From: Chloroflexota bacterium
GTDB taxonomy: Bacteria > Chloroflexota > Dormibacteria > CF-121
Assembly (NCBI GenBank): GCA_005889345.1
Contig: VBFR01000186.1
Coordinates: forward strand, 1-38,960
DNA length: 38,960 nt
Direction: 5' to 3'
The notes under the pieces were generated by a model that worked only from the letters and a program-made list of their open reading frames with translations, had not been told where the DNA came from and searched no databases. Of the stretch, positions 1 to 8,700 are shown one piece after another (position 1 is the stretch's first letter; each line of letters begins with the position of its first letter). Made by a program: the position numbers and the translations under genes.

Positions 1-90
1 CACGGCCTGCTCGTGCAGGATGGTTTCGACGCCACCAATGATCGGCGGGCTGGTGTAATGCAGCAGCCCGACGCGCGCCCGAGTGGTCAC
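1..90 (-). CDS. Glycosyltransferase family 4-like, N-terminal fragment
   Basis: The first 30 codons of a minus-strand gene run off the left edge, starting at a GTG at 88-90. The peptide reads VTTRARVGLLHYTSPPIIGG and then VETILHEQA. This hydrophobic strand followed by a glycine-rich loop and GGVE is the typical opening of GT-B fold family 4 glycosyltransferases, where the loop lies near the donor sugar-nucleotide. It starts 7 nt after the stop of the upstream debranching-enzyme gene, so the two are probably co-transcribed and act on related glucans or glycosides. No clear Shine-Dalgarno sequence is seen. Substrate cannot be judged from 30 residues. Confidence 0.72.
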   Translation of the reverse strand, partial: MTTRARVGLLHYTSPPIIGGVETILHEQAV

Positions 91-97
91 GGGCCGG

Positions 98-2173
98 CTA
101 GGTGATGAGGGGCGGTTCGTCGAGGATGACGGCCAGGTCGTCGGGCTTCTCGAGGACGTCGACGTGCGGCCGGCCGCCGTTGTAATCCACCTTGAACGAG
201 AGCTTGCCATTCCCGAGCCGCATCCCGCGGATCTCGATGCTGCGCGCCTGCCCGAACGGAATCGGGTTGAGGTAGACGCGGCCGGCCGTGGTATCCGGCA
301 CGATGCCGAGCGCGGTCTGCATCAAGTGGAAGGCCGCGCCCGCGCCCCACGCCTGCGGATTGCAGGACACCAGGTACTCGGCAGGACCGTTGTTGTAATG
401 GCTGTCGCGCCGAAATCCGCAGAACAACTCCGGCAGCCGATGGTCCGGCATGCGGATGCCGGCTTCCATGATGCCTTCGATCACGCGGCCGGCCGCCTCC
501 GCGTGGCGGTAGCGGCGCAGGCCGGCGACCGCGATCGAGTTGTCGTGAGGCCAGATCGTGCCATTGTGATAACTCATCGGGTTGTAGTGCGGTGAGTCGG
601 CGGAGAGTGTACGGATCCCCCAGCCGGAGAACATATCGGGCGCCATCAGCCGGTCGCGCAGAATCTCGGCGCGCTCGGGATCGATGATGCCGGCCCACAG
701 GCCGTGCGCCGGGTTCGAGGTGATCGAGGGAATCTGTACCTTCTGCCGGTCGAGTCCTTGCGCATAGAACTGCTCGTGGTCGAGCCAGAACGCGAGCTCG
801 AAGCGACGCCGGAGCTCGGCCGCCTCCCGCGCCAGCCGCTCGGCCATCACCGGTTGGCCGAGGCGCTCGAGGATGCGGCTCAGCCCCACCTTCGCCTGGT
901 AGACGTATCCCTGCACCTCGACGAGCGCCACCGGCAGCTCCACCGGGCGTCCATCCGGATAGAGCAGCGAGTCATGCGAGTCCTTCCAACCCTGGTTGCG
1001 CACGCCGCCGCTGGCGCGCTCGGCGTACTCGACGAAGCCGTCATGGTCCGCATCGCCATAGACGTCGACCCACTTGAGGGCGCCCAGGATGGCCGGCAGC
1101 AGCTCGACGAACAGATCCTGGTCGTTGAGCCAGTCCATCATTTCGACCGCGGCGACGAGGAAGAGCGGGGTGCTGTCGACGGATCCGTAGTAAGGCGTGT
1201 GCGGGATCAGCTTGAGGTTGGCGAGCTCGCCATAGCGCGCCTCGTGCAGGATTTTGCCGGGTTCCTCATCGCGCGAAGGGTCGACCTTCCCCCCCTGATG
1301 CTGCGCGAGGTAGCGCAGGGTTCCTCGGGCGACCTCCGGGTTGAGCATGAGCGTCTGGATGGAGGCGATCAGCGCATCGCGTCCAAAGGGCGCCGAGAAC
1401 CAGGGGATGCCCGCCATGGGGAAGAGCCCGCTGTCGAACTCCTCCAGCAGGATTCGCAAGTCCATCTGGCTGCGGCGCAGCAGGCCGCGGTCGAGGAAGG
1501 CATTGTCGGTGCCGATCCGGGTCGTGTTGTCGTGCCAGCGGCGATAGGACCCTTGCAGCGCCTGCAGCGCGTCGTCGTAGAGGTAACTCAGTATCGGCTC
1601 GTTCTCGCCGATCACCGGGATGACATCGATCACGAGCGTGACCGTGTCTTTCGAGTTGAGGTGGAAATGCCAGTTCAGCGTTCCGTCCTGATTGAGCGTG
1701 CGCGGCTCCGGCTTGACGACGACCTCGGTTCGGCGCAGGAGGCCATCCTGGCCGTCATAGGTGAAGGTCAGGCCCCGGGTGTTGACCTCGGTCGGTCGAA
1801 TCGTGCCGAGGGTCTGCACCTTGTAGCCACGCACATCGAACATGTCGCGAAAGTCGCCCTCGATCCGCAGCGAGCACTCGATCTCGACCGGTTCGGTGCC
1901 ACAGTTCTGGATGCCGATGCGCTCGTGTAGGCCGCCGTAGATGAAGCGACTGCGACGAATGCTCAGGCTTTGCTGCGGGATCCTGCGCTTGCCCTCGTCG
2001 AGGAGCAACACCGGGTTGACCATCTGAAAGGTGGCGACATAGCTCTCATCGACAGAAGCGGATAGCAGGATCGGCTGTAACCGATTGAGCCGGAACTCAT
2101 AGGTGGAGACGAAGCGGGTATCAGAAAAGTAGAGGCCGAGCCCCTTACTGTTTCCGGCCGGGATGTCGCCCAT
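98..2173 (-). CDS. Glycogen debranching-type enzyme (amylo-alpha-1,6-glucosidase family)
   Basis: A 691-residue protein of the GDB1-type family. An N-terminal beta-sandwich domain opens with GDIPAGNSKGLGLYFSDTRF, the usual GLY-x-x-DTR signature of the GDE N-terminal domain. A C-terminal (alpha/alpha)6-barrel glucosidase domain follows, with WFSAPFGRDAL, GWKDSHDS and NGTIWPHDNS, motifs that line the acidic active site in this family. It probably hydrolyses alpha-1,6 branches or related alpha-glucosides in the cytoplasm. The reading frame is open from an ATG at 2224. I chose the ATG at 2173 because a perfect TATAAT lies at 2192-2197 on this strand, placing the likely transcript start near 2184. 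The gene is divergent from der and precedes a glycosyltransferase. Confidence 0.88.
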   Translation of the reverse strand: MGDIPAGNSKGLGLYFSDTRFVSTYEFRLNRLQPILLSASVDESYVATFQMVNPVLLLDEGKRRIPQQSLSIRRSRFIYGGLHERIGIQNCGTEPVEIECSLRIEGDFRDMFDVRGYKVQTLGTIRPTEVNTRGLTFTYDGQDGLLRRTEVVVKPEPRTLNQDGTLNWHFHLNSKDTVTLVIDVIPVIGENEPILSYLYDDALQALQGSYRRWHDNTTRIGTDNAFLDRGLLRRSQMDLRILLEEFDSGLFPMAGIPWFSAPFGRDALIASIQTLMLNPEVARGTLRYLAQHQGGKVDPSRDEEPGKILHEARYGELANLKLIPHTPYYGSVDSTPLFLVAAVEMMDWLNDQDLFVELLPAILGALKWVDVYGDADHDGFVEYAERASGGVRNQGWKDSHDSLLYPDGRPVELPVALVEVQGYVYQAKVGLSRILERLGQPVMAERLAREAAELRRRFELAFWLDHEQFYAQGLDRQKVQIPSITSNPAHGLWAGIIDPERAEILRDRLMAPDMFSGWGIRTLSADSPHYNPMSYHNGTIWPHDNSIAVAGLRRYRHAEAAGRVIEGIMEAGIRMPDHRLPELFCGFRRDSHYNNGPAEYLVSCNPQAWGAGAAFHLMQTALGIVPDTTAGRVYLNPIPFGQARSIEIRGMRLGNGKLSFKVDYNGGRPHVDVLEKPDDLAVILDEPPLIT

Positions 2174-2191
2174 CTCATCGGACCGGTGCCT

Positions 2192-2197
2192 ATTATA
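2192..2197 (-). promoter_or_regulatory. -10 box of the debranching-enzyme promoter
   Basis: The minus strand reads TATAAT, a perfect -10 hexamer, 18 nt before the ATG at 2173. No good -35 hexamer is seen at 16-18 nt spacing, so the box stands alone. It argues against the longer start at 2224, because that codon would lie upstream of the transcript start. Confidence 0.5.
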
Positions 2198-2263
2198 GGT
2201 TCGGGTTTTCACCAACCCCTCCATACAGATACATCAAATGTTGACAATCCCCACGCCCGGCTG

Positions 2264-3607
2264 ATGGCGCTGCCCTTAGTGGCGATCGTCGGCCGCCCGA
2301 ACGTGGGCAAGTCCGCGCTGTTCAACCGGATTCTGGGCGAGCGCCGCGCCATCGTCGATCCGATGGCCGGGCTGACCCGCGACCGGCTGTACGCCGAGAG
2401 CGAGTGGCAAGGGCGCAAGTTCGTCATTGTCGATACCGCGGGACTGGTCCTGGGGAAGGACCGCGACGAGGTTCCGGCTCAGCGCGAGCTCCGCCGGCGG
2501 ATGGAGGAGCAGAGCCGGCTGGCCATCGAGGAGGCCGACCTGGTTTTGTTTGTGCTCGATGTGCGCGAGGGCTTGACCGCCGTTGATCGCGACATCGCCG
2601 AGCTGCTGCGTAGGTCGCGAACCCCGGTGCTGGTGGTGGCGAACAAGGCCGATGGGCGCGGCCGCGAGGTGCTGGCGAGCGAGTTCTATGAGCTGGGGAT
2701 TGGCGACCCGTGGGTCATCTCTGCCCTGCATGGGACGGGGAGCGGCGACCTGCTGGATGCGGTGGTGGAGAAGCTGCCGCCGCCGAAGCCGGAGGTGGTC
2801 GATGACAAGCTGGCCGGCCGGGTCGCGATTCTGGGGCGACCGAATGTGGGGAAGTCGTCGCTGGTCAATGCGCTGATCGGCGACGCGCGAAGCCTGGTGA
2901 CGGCGGTGCCGGGAACGACGCGCGACCCCGTCGACACGACGGTGACGTTTCAGGGCAAGCGCGTGCTGCTGGTCGATACCGCCGGCATTCGTCGGCCCGG
3001 CCTGACCCGAGGCGTGGAACAGTACTCGCTCTTGCGTGGGCTGCGCGCGATGGAACGGGCCGATATCGGGATCGTTGTCATCGATGCCAAGGACGGGCTC
3101 ACGGCGCAGGACGCGCACATCGCCGGCTATGTCGTCGAGGCGGGCCGCGGGCTGGTGCTGGTGCTAAACAAATGGGATCTTCTGTCACCGGAGGAAAAGG
3201 AGGAGAAGGTCTGGCGGAAGAAGGTCAAGGAGGCCCTGGCTTTTGCCCCGTGGGCGCCGATCTCGTATGTGTCGGCGAAGACGGGGCAGCGGGTGGCGCA
3301 GCCGCTCGAGGTCGCCCTCAAGGTGGTCGAGGAACGGCGCCGCCGGATTGCCACGCCCGAGTTGAATCGATGGCTGCGCACGATCCTGGGCAAGCGCGAA
3401 CCGCCCACGCGCAAGGGGAAGCGGCTCAAGGTTTTGTACGCGACCCAGGCCGAGGCGACGACGCCGACGTTTGTGTTTTTCGTCAACGACCCGGAGCTTG
3501 TTCACTTTTCCTACCGGCGGTATTTGGAGACGCAGCTCCGCCAGGCGTTCGGCTTCGAAGGCACACCGATCCGCATGGTCTTCAGGAAGCGCGGCGAGGA
3601 GACGTAG
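2264..3607 (+). CDS. der: Ribosome-assembly GTPase Der (EngA)
   Basis: A 447-residue protein with two tandem G domains and a C-terminal KH-like domain, the hallmark of Der, which is needed for 50S ribosomal subunit maturation. The first G domain starts at once with AIVGRPNVGKSALFNR, then DTAG and NKAD. The second has GRPNVGKSSLVNALIG, DTTVTFQGK, DTAG and NKWD. The last ~100 residues carry the KH-like part, ending in GTPIRMVFRKRGEE, typical of the family. The frame is open upstream to an ATG at 2186, but homologues begin as MALPLVAIVGRP, so the ATG at 2264 is chosen. It is divergent from the debranching enzyme and ends 14 nt before tRNA-Pro. Confidence 0.97.
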   Translation: MALPLVAIVGRPNVGKSALFNRILGERRAIVDPMAGLTRDRLYAESEWQGRKFVIVDTAGLVLGKDRDEVPAQRELRRRMEEQSRLAIEEADLVLFVLDVREGLTAVDRDIAELLRRSRTPVLVVANKADGRGREVLASEFYELGIGDPWVISALHGTGSGDLLDAVVEKLPPPKPEVVDDKLAGRVAILGRPNVGKSSLVNALIGDARSLVTAVPGTTRDPVDTTVTFQGKRVLLVDTAGIRRPGLTRGVEQYSLLRGLRAMERADIGIVVIDAKDGLTAQDAHIAGYVVEAGRGLVLVLNKWDLLSPEEKEEKVWRKKVKEALAFAPWAPISYVSAKTGQRVAQPLEVALKVVEERRRRIATPELNRWLRTILGKREPPTRKGKRLKVLYATQAEATTPTFVFFVNDPELVHFSYRRYLETQLRQAFGFEGTPIRMVFRKRGEET

Positions 3608-3621
3608 AATAGGCACCGCGT

Positions 3622-3695
3622 CGGGGAGTGGCGCAGCCTGGTAGCGCACCTGAATGGGGTTCAGGGGGCCGCAGGTTCAAATCCTGTCTCCCCGA
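3622..3695 (+). tRNA. tRNA-Pro (anticodon GGG)
   Basis: A full cloverleaf can be drawn by eye. The acceptor stem is CGGGGAG with CTCCCCG, plus discriminator A. The D arm is GCGC...GCGC with a GG-containing loop. The anticodon stem CCTGA/TCAGG closes a 7-nt loop ATGGGGT with anticodon GGG. The variable loop is 5 nt, and the T arm is GCAGG-TTCAAAT-CCTGT. The 3' CCA is not encoded. It lies 14 nt after der on the same strand. Confidence 0.95.
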
Positions 3696-3707
3696 TAGCT
3701 CACTCCG

Positions 3708-4115
3708 ATGTCAGAGGCACGGCCAACTCGGCACCAGCGTGGAATCAGCCAGGATTTCGCAAACCAGTTGGCACAGATTGCCGCGGGCTGGCGGATTGTG
3801 AGTGACAGCAAGGTCCTTCTCGCCGAGCCAGCGGAGGGGCTGATACAGATCAATGCGATCGATGGCTCGGCGTCCATCAACGGCAAGCGGGCCGAATTCG
3901 CAATGGCTCGTGAGCTCCAACATTGGGCGTCGGAAGAACTGAGCAGGAAGGATCTCGGGAGCTCGTGGCTCATTAGGGCGAGCATTGAGCTTCGCTACAA
4001 ACGCTCGCACCGGATGGGTCGGGAGCCCAGCGTCGAACTGCAGGCCGCGTCTCGGATCAGCTCAGCTTACGGTGAGGCATCGGAGTCGTTTACCAATGCA
4101 CAGCCGCTTCTTTAG
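3708..4115 (+). CDS. Hypothetical protein, 135 residues
   Basis: Family not recognised. The ORF starts 12 nt after tRNA-Pro with ATG and has no convincing Shine-Dalgarno sequence. The product is soluble, with no signal peptide or membrane segment. The middle (GWRIVSDSKVLLAEP, then LIQINAIDGSASINGKRAEF) looks like beta strands, and the C-terminal half is helical and basic. Base composition and third codon positions look less GC-rich than in neighbouring genes, so it may be acquired DNA next to the tRNA 3' end. Two antisense frames overlap it (3677-3985 and 3711-4010). I prefer this one because it is the longest, but coding status is uncertain. Confidence 0.45.
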   Translation: MSEARPTRHQRGISQDFANQLAQIAAGWRIVSDSKVLLAEPAEGLIQINAIDGSASINGKRAEFAMARELQHWASEELSRKDLGSSWLIRASIELRYKRSHRMGREPSVELQAASRISSAYGEASESFTNAQPLL

Positions 4116-4135
4116 CCTTAACACCGCGTCGGCGG

Positions 4136-4602
4136 CTACTCTCCCGTTTCCCCGTCGATCGACTCCCGAATGAGGTCGGCATGACCGTTGTGCCGCCCGT
4201 ACTCCTCGATCATGTGGACCAGGATCCAGCGCAGGCTCGGCGACTCGCCGTTGGGCCAGGGGCGCTGCAGAGGGCGAAGAGTTGCTCCGGGGTGTCCTCG
4301 GCGGCTGAGTGCCACTCCCAATCGGGATCAGCCTTCCAGTCCACCAGGTCGAAGGGGTGCTGCCGCTCATGCCCGTGCAACCTCTGTGAGAACCAGTAGT
4401 CCTCGACGTAGGCCAGGTGCTTGAGTAGCCCACCCAAGGTCATCGACGAAGCACCGACCTTCGCTTGCAGGCCGGCCCGATCGAGTCCACGGCACTTCCA
4501 CGCAAGCGTTGCGCGCTGGTAGTCGAGGAATCCCAGAAGGGTGGCGGTCTCATCCGCGGCGACCGGAGGTTCCGGACGACCGTGATCGTCGACGGTAGTC
4601 AT
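4136..4602 (-). pseudogene. DinB-like (DUF664) protein, frameshifted and internally shortened
   Basis: The N-terminal part is read from ATG 4602: TLLGFLDYQRATLAWK, then MTLGGLLKHLAYVEDYWF and [15 protein letters not shown]. These match DUF664/DinB-fold proteins, four-helix bundles with metal-binding histidines, often thiol-dependent. The conserved C-terminus ([20 protein letters not shown], then [13 protein letters not shown], stop at 4136) is in another frame. The switch falls around 4250-4275, where the usual ~25-residue stretch before LRW also seems to be missing. Either a real deletion inactivated the gene or the assembly has an error. It sits 11 nt after the NTF2-like gene, as last member of a small minus-strand operon. 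Confidence 0.75.
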
Positions 4603-4613
4603 GGCGGTCAGCC

Positions 4614-5009
4614 TTAGGCTGGAGGTTGCCCGCGAGGACTCATGAACCACTCGCGGATCGATTGGCACCGGCCGCTGCCGTCGAATCGAAGAACAAAAAT
4701 ATTGTCGAACTGACGGACTAGCTCGGCCTTCGAGGCATCCTTGAAGTAACGGGTGCGTCCGTGGGCGACGGCGAGATCGCCATCGATCGCGATCGGCTCG
4801 TAGTGGCCGTCATAGGTGCCGGGATCATCCTTGGGATCGAGCCAGGAGGCGACGATCGCCAGCCGGCCGCGCACCGGTTCCTCGAAGGGATGGTATTCAT
4901 ACGTCGCGTCCTCGGCGAACAGATTCCCGATCGCGTCCGGATCGTATGTCTCCCAGGCCCGAACGTAGGCAGCGAGCCAGGTAGCGACCCGTTCTTTGGT
5001 CAGTGGCAC
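4614..5009 (-). CDS. SnoaL/NTF2-like fold protein
   Basis: A 131-residue protein with the cone-shaped NTF2-like fold. It has an N-terminal helix pair (VATWLAAYVRAWETYDPDAI), then NLFAEDATYEYHPFEEPVRG, the classic hook of SnoaL-like proteins, and strands ending FDNIFVLRFDGSGRC and IREWFMSP. Members range from polyketide cyclases and isomerases to non-catalytic binding proteins, so the reaction cannot be named. It is soluble with no signal peptide. It lies between a 54-residue protein (13 nt upstream) and the DUF664 pseudogene (11 nt downstream), and is probably transcribed from the promoter at 5233-5262. Confidence 0.85.
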   Translation of the reverse strand: MPLTKERVATWLAAYVRAWETYDPDAIGNLFAEDATYEYHPFEEPVRGRLAIVASWLDPKDDPGTYDGHYEPIAIDGDLAVAHGRTRYFKDASKAELVRQFDNIFVLRFDGSGRCQSIREWFMSPRGQPPA

Positions 5010-5022
5010 GACGAGGTCGAGT

Positions 5023-5187
5023 CTAAGCCTGGGGCCCTAAAAGGCTTCTCAGATCGCCTTCGTGCGTGGCGAGCAGCTCATGCACATCAATGACGTCGTC
5101 CGCGGTGATGATCGGCTGGCGCCCAACCGCCCGCGCGTGCAACTCCAGTTGGAGTTCGAACATCGCTCGGCCGTCCTGGGCGTTCAT
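5023..5187 (-). CDS. Small hypothetical protein, 54 residues
   Basis: Not recognised. The peptide starts MNAQDGRAMFELQLELHARA and is mostly helical and acidic, with a C-terminal LLATHEGDLRSLLGPQA; it has no membrane segment. The frame is open to 5262, but the ATG at 5187 is favoured. It has an AAGGGA Shine-Dalgarno sequence 9 nt upstream (5197-5202) and lies about 38 nt after the predicted transcript start of a near-consensus promoter. It is the first gene of a putative three-gene unit with the NTF2-like protein and the DUF664 pseudogene. A regulatory or partner role is possible, but nothing in the sequence shows it. Confidence 0.62.
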   Translation of the reverse strand: MNAQDGRAMFELQLELHARAVGRQPIITADDVIDVHELLATHEGDLRSLLGPQA

Positions 5188-5210
5188 TTTATTGCTTCCC
5201 TTGTTATGGT

Positions 5211-5233
5211 TAGTGATACCGTCGCTGTCACTA
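5211..5233. promoter_or_regulatory. Inverted repeat, candidate operator
   Basis: TAGTGA (5211-5216) and TCACTA (5228-5233) are perfect inverted arms separated by 11 nt. The element spans the predicted transcript start and touches the -10 box, where a repressor would block initiation. The responsible regulator is not known. Confidence 0.4.
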
Positions 5234-5262
5234 GAATACGAAGTCGCAATGTCGCTTGTCAA
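5233..5262 (-). promoter_or_regulatory. Sigma-70-type promoter for the 54-residue protein operon
   Basis: On the minus strand the -35 is a perfect TTGACA (5257-5262). After an 18-nt spacer the -10 is TATTCT (5233-5238). The transcript start is expected near 5226, giving a leader of about 38 nt with a good Shine-Dalgarno sequence. It is among the best promoters in the window. Confidence 0.7.
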
Positions 5263-5297
5263 GTGGGCGAGCGTCCCGGTCCAATTGGGCTACAAGG

Positions 5298-5325
5298 GAA
5301 ACGGTCGGGACCGGCGGACGGTTTC
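5298..5325. terminator. Hairpin downstream of the membrane-protein gene
   Basis: Arms GAAACGGTC (5298-5306) and GACGGTTTC (5317-5325) pair at 8 of 9 positions around a 10-nt loop. It lies just past the stop of the minus-strand membrane protein. There is no T-run on either side, so intrinsic termination is doubtful. It may instead be a transcript-end stem. Confidence 0.3.
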
Positions 5326-5329
5326 GGTG

Positions 5330-5725
5330 CTAGGCGGGGCTGCGGCGGCGGCGAATCGTACGGAAGGCCAGGCCGGCGCCGGTTAGGAACAACAGACCGC
5401 CCAGCAGGATCGGCCCGATCGCCAGAGGCAGGAACAGGGGGTTGTCGAGATCGTTCTCGGCGAACCCGAGGAACGTCATGATCAAGATCGAGATCATGCC
5501 GAGCGCGGCTCCGCCCAGAAACGCGCCCAACTCGACGTCCGATGCCGCGGGCAGGCGGGTGCTATACGACGGCGCCATCAGGCCGGCTCGCACGCCAAAG
5601 GCGATGAGGGCAAGGAGCGTGAGCCCCGACGCGACCGTGAAGATCACTGCGACCACGATGACGGAGGTGATCTGATTCGCGCTCAACCCGCCGAACAGGT
5701 TCATCCAGTCGAGCGATAGCCGCAT
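5330..5725 (-). CDS. Hypothetical integral membrane protein, 131 residues
   Basis: Three or four hydrophobic segments are visible: ITSVIVVAVIFTVASGLTLL, LGAFLGGAALGMISILIMTF and LPLAIGPILLGGLLFLTGAG. The protein ends in a basic cytoplasmic tail FRTIRRRRSPA. No catalytic motif or known family is recognised. It begins 11 nt after the kgd stop codon on the same strand and is probably transcribed with kgd. Whether it has a role in 2-oxoglutarate metabolism is unknown. A weak hairpin follows the gene at 5298-5325. Confidence 0.75.
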   Translation of the reverse strand: MRLSLDWMNLFGGLSANQITSVIVVAVIFTVASGLTLLALIAFGVRAGLMAPSYSTRLPAASDVELGAFLGGAALGMISILIMTFLGFAENDLDNPLFLPLAIGPILLGGLLFLTGAGLAFRTIRRRRSPA

Positions 5726-5736
5726 CGCGCTGAATT

Positions 5737-8700
5737 CTATCCCGAACTGGGCGCTCTAGTCTCGTCCGGCTTGGACGCCAGCGCCGTTTGAACGAGCTTC
5801 GCTTCCTGTGCCTGGTGGGCCACGGCGTAGCCCTCGCTCGGGCTGGCCCGCTCCGGCCGGCCGACGTAGTTGAGGCTGAGGTGCTTGGGCAGCTTGGGCT
5901 CAAGGCGTCGCTTCACGTGCCAGTAAGCGCCCATGTTCATCGGCTCCTCCTGCACCCAGGTCAGCTGTCGCGCGTTGGAGTACTTCGCGATAGCCGCCAG
6001 CACGTCGTCCGTGCGGAAGGGCTCGAGCAACTCCATGCGGATGATGGCGAGGTCCTTCGCCTCCGCGCGCAAGGGGCTGGCGATCAGGTCGTAGTAGACC
6101 TTGCCGGTGCAGAGAATGATGCGGCGGACGTCGTCGCGATGCGACTCCATCATCGGGTCGTCGATGAGCCGGCGGAAGCTGTGCACGCTGAAGTCCTCGA
6201 GCTTCGACCAAGACGCCCGCAGTCGCAGCAGGCTCTTGGGGGTCATGATGATCAGCGGACGGGGACGGCTGTGCAGCGCCTGGCGACGGAGCGCGTGGAA
6301 GTAGTTCGCCGGGGTGCTCGGATAGAAGACGCGAATGTTGCCCTCGGCGGCCAGTTGAAGGAACCGCTCCAGCCGGGCGCTCGAATGCTCGGGCCCGCCG
6401 CCTTCGTAGCCGTGGGGGAGGAGAAGCGTGAGTCGCGATGACTGTCCCCACTTCGCCAGCCCCGAAACGATGAACTGGTCGACGATGATCTGCGCGCCAT
6501 TGGTGAAATCACCAAATTGCGCCTCCCAGCAGACGAGCGCTTCGGAGGCGTCGGAGCTGTAGCCGTACTCGAAGCCGAGGGCCGCGTACTCGGAGAGCGG
6601 GCTGTTGTGCAGCTCGAAGCTCGCGCTGGCGCCGACCAGGTGCTGGATCGGCGCCCACGTCTTGCCGGTGCGGACGTCGTGGAAAACCAGGTGGCGCTGG
6701 CTGAAGGTGCCGCGCTCGGTGTCCTGGCCCGTGAGCCGTACCGGGATGCCGCCCGTGATCAGCGTCGCGAAGGCCAGCTCCTCGGCTTGCGCCCAGTCGA
6801 TTTCTCGCTCGGCCAGCGGCGTCTTGCGACGCTCCATCTGGCGGAGCAGCTTGGGGTGCACGCTGAATCGGTCCGGCACGGCCAGCAGCTGGCGGTTGAG
6901 TGATTCCAGCGCCTCGGCCGGTACCGCGGTCTTGATATCGGGCTCGGGACTCGCGTCCATCGGCGGGCGGCTGACCTGCGGCGCGTGCGCCGCACTCGCC
7001 TTGACGTTCTGGTGCGCACTGGCCAGCCGGGCCTCGGCGGCGTCCGCTCGCGCGCTCGCATCTTCAGCGCTCAGCAGGCCTTCCTCGATCAGTTGCGCCG
7101 CAAACATCTCGCGCACCGTCGCGTGCTCCTTGATCGCGTCGTACATCAGTGGTTGCGTGTAGGCGGGCTCGTCGGTTTCGTTGTGGCCGAACCGCCGATA
7201 GCCGATGAGGTCGATGACGACGTCGCGCCCGAACTTTTGCCGGAAGGCGGTCGCCAGGCGCACCGCGCTCACACAGGCCGTGATGTCGTCGGCGTTGACA
7301 TGGATGATCGGCAGGTCGAACCCCTTGGCGACGTCGGACGCGTAGCGCGTGGAGCGTCCTTCCTCGGGGTCGGTCGTGAAGCCAAGCTGGTTGTTGGCAA
7401 TGATGTGCAGCGTGCCGCCCGTGGTATAGCCCTCGAGTTTCGACAGGTTGAGCACCTCTGACACCACGCCCTGGGCCGGGAACGCGGCGTCGCCGTGGAT
7501 CAGGATCGGTACGGTGCCCGTGCGATCGAAATGCGGCTCAGGCCCCTTGCGCCTGGTCTGCTCCGCCCTGGTCCATCCCTCGACCACAGGATCAACCGCC
7601 TCCAGATGGCTGGGATTGGCGAGCAGGCTGACCGACAGCTGCTTTCCGTTCGGTGTGACGTAGGTGCCCTCGGCTTCGGCGTGGTATTTCACGTCACCGG
7701 TGACGTCGGTGCCGGTCGCCAGCCGTTCCTGGCTCTGCTCGAACTCCACCAGCAGTGACTCGTAGGTGCGGTTGACAACATGGGCGATGACGCTGAGACG
7801 ACCGCGATGGGCCATGCCCATCACCACCTGGCGCGTGCCGTTGTCCGAGAGCAGCTGCAAGGTCTCCTCGAGCATCACGATCATCGAGTCAAGCCCTTCG
7901 ATCGAAAATGTCTTCTGGCCGAGGAAGGCCTTGCGCAGGTAACGGTCCATCGCCTCGACCTTGGTGAGGCGGCCGAGCAACTGCAGCTTGCGTTCCGGGC
8001 TGAGTGGTTGGCGGTATCGCCCCGACTCGATCCGCTCGCGCAGCCAGTTGCGTTGCTCGTGGCTTGATATGTGTTCGATCTCGTAGGCGATGGTGGAGCA
8101 ATACGTCTCGCGTAGATGGGTGAGAACCTCGGCCAGGTTTTCTCCAGGCACGCGCACCCGGAGCACGGCGGCCGGCACGGCCTCCATCATCTGCGGGGTC
8201 AAGCCGTGGTTCACCGGATCCAGCGATGGATCGCCGGGCGGCGCACTCCCCAGCGGGTCGAGGCGAGCCGCGAGATGTCCGTGAGACCGGTAGGCGGCCA
8301 CCAGCGCCATGCCCGCGGCGATCGCCCGCAGCAGCTCCGCTTCCGCGGTGGTGGGAGCGGCGATGGCCGCTTCAGTTGTTACGACTCCAGCCCGCGCCGG
8401 CTCGCTGATCCCGGCCGGCGGCACCAGTTTCATTGATTCGAACACCGATTCGTAGAAGCCGTCCGCGCCGGAGAGGAGCTCATCGATGCGGCGCAGAAAC
8501 TCGCCCGACTCGGCCCCCTGGATGACGCGGTGGTCGTAGGTGCTCGTCATGGTCATCACCTTTGAGACGCCCAGCTGCCGCAGCCCGCTCTCGGCGATGG
8601 CCGTGAACTCGGGCGGATAGCCGATGGCGCCGGTCGCGACGATCGTGCCCTGGCCTCTCATCAGGCGCGGTACGGACGCCACCGTTCCGATTCCACCGGG

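Noticed and set aside
704-1930. A 408-codon plus-strand open frame
   Set aside because: It lies fully antisense to the debranching-enzyme gene, with no motif or ribosome site.
2241-2246. Perfect TTGACA before der
   Set aside because: A -10 at the right spacing would fall on the der start codon itself, and the bases there do not fit.
3676-4170. Integration site using the tRNA-Pro 3' end
   Set aside because: I looked for a direct repeat of the tRNA end downstream; only a loose CTCCCG/CCCCG resemblance near 4140 exists, and there is no integrase beside it.
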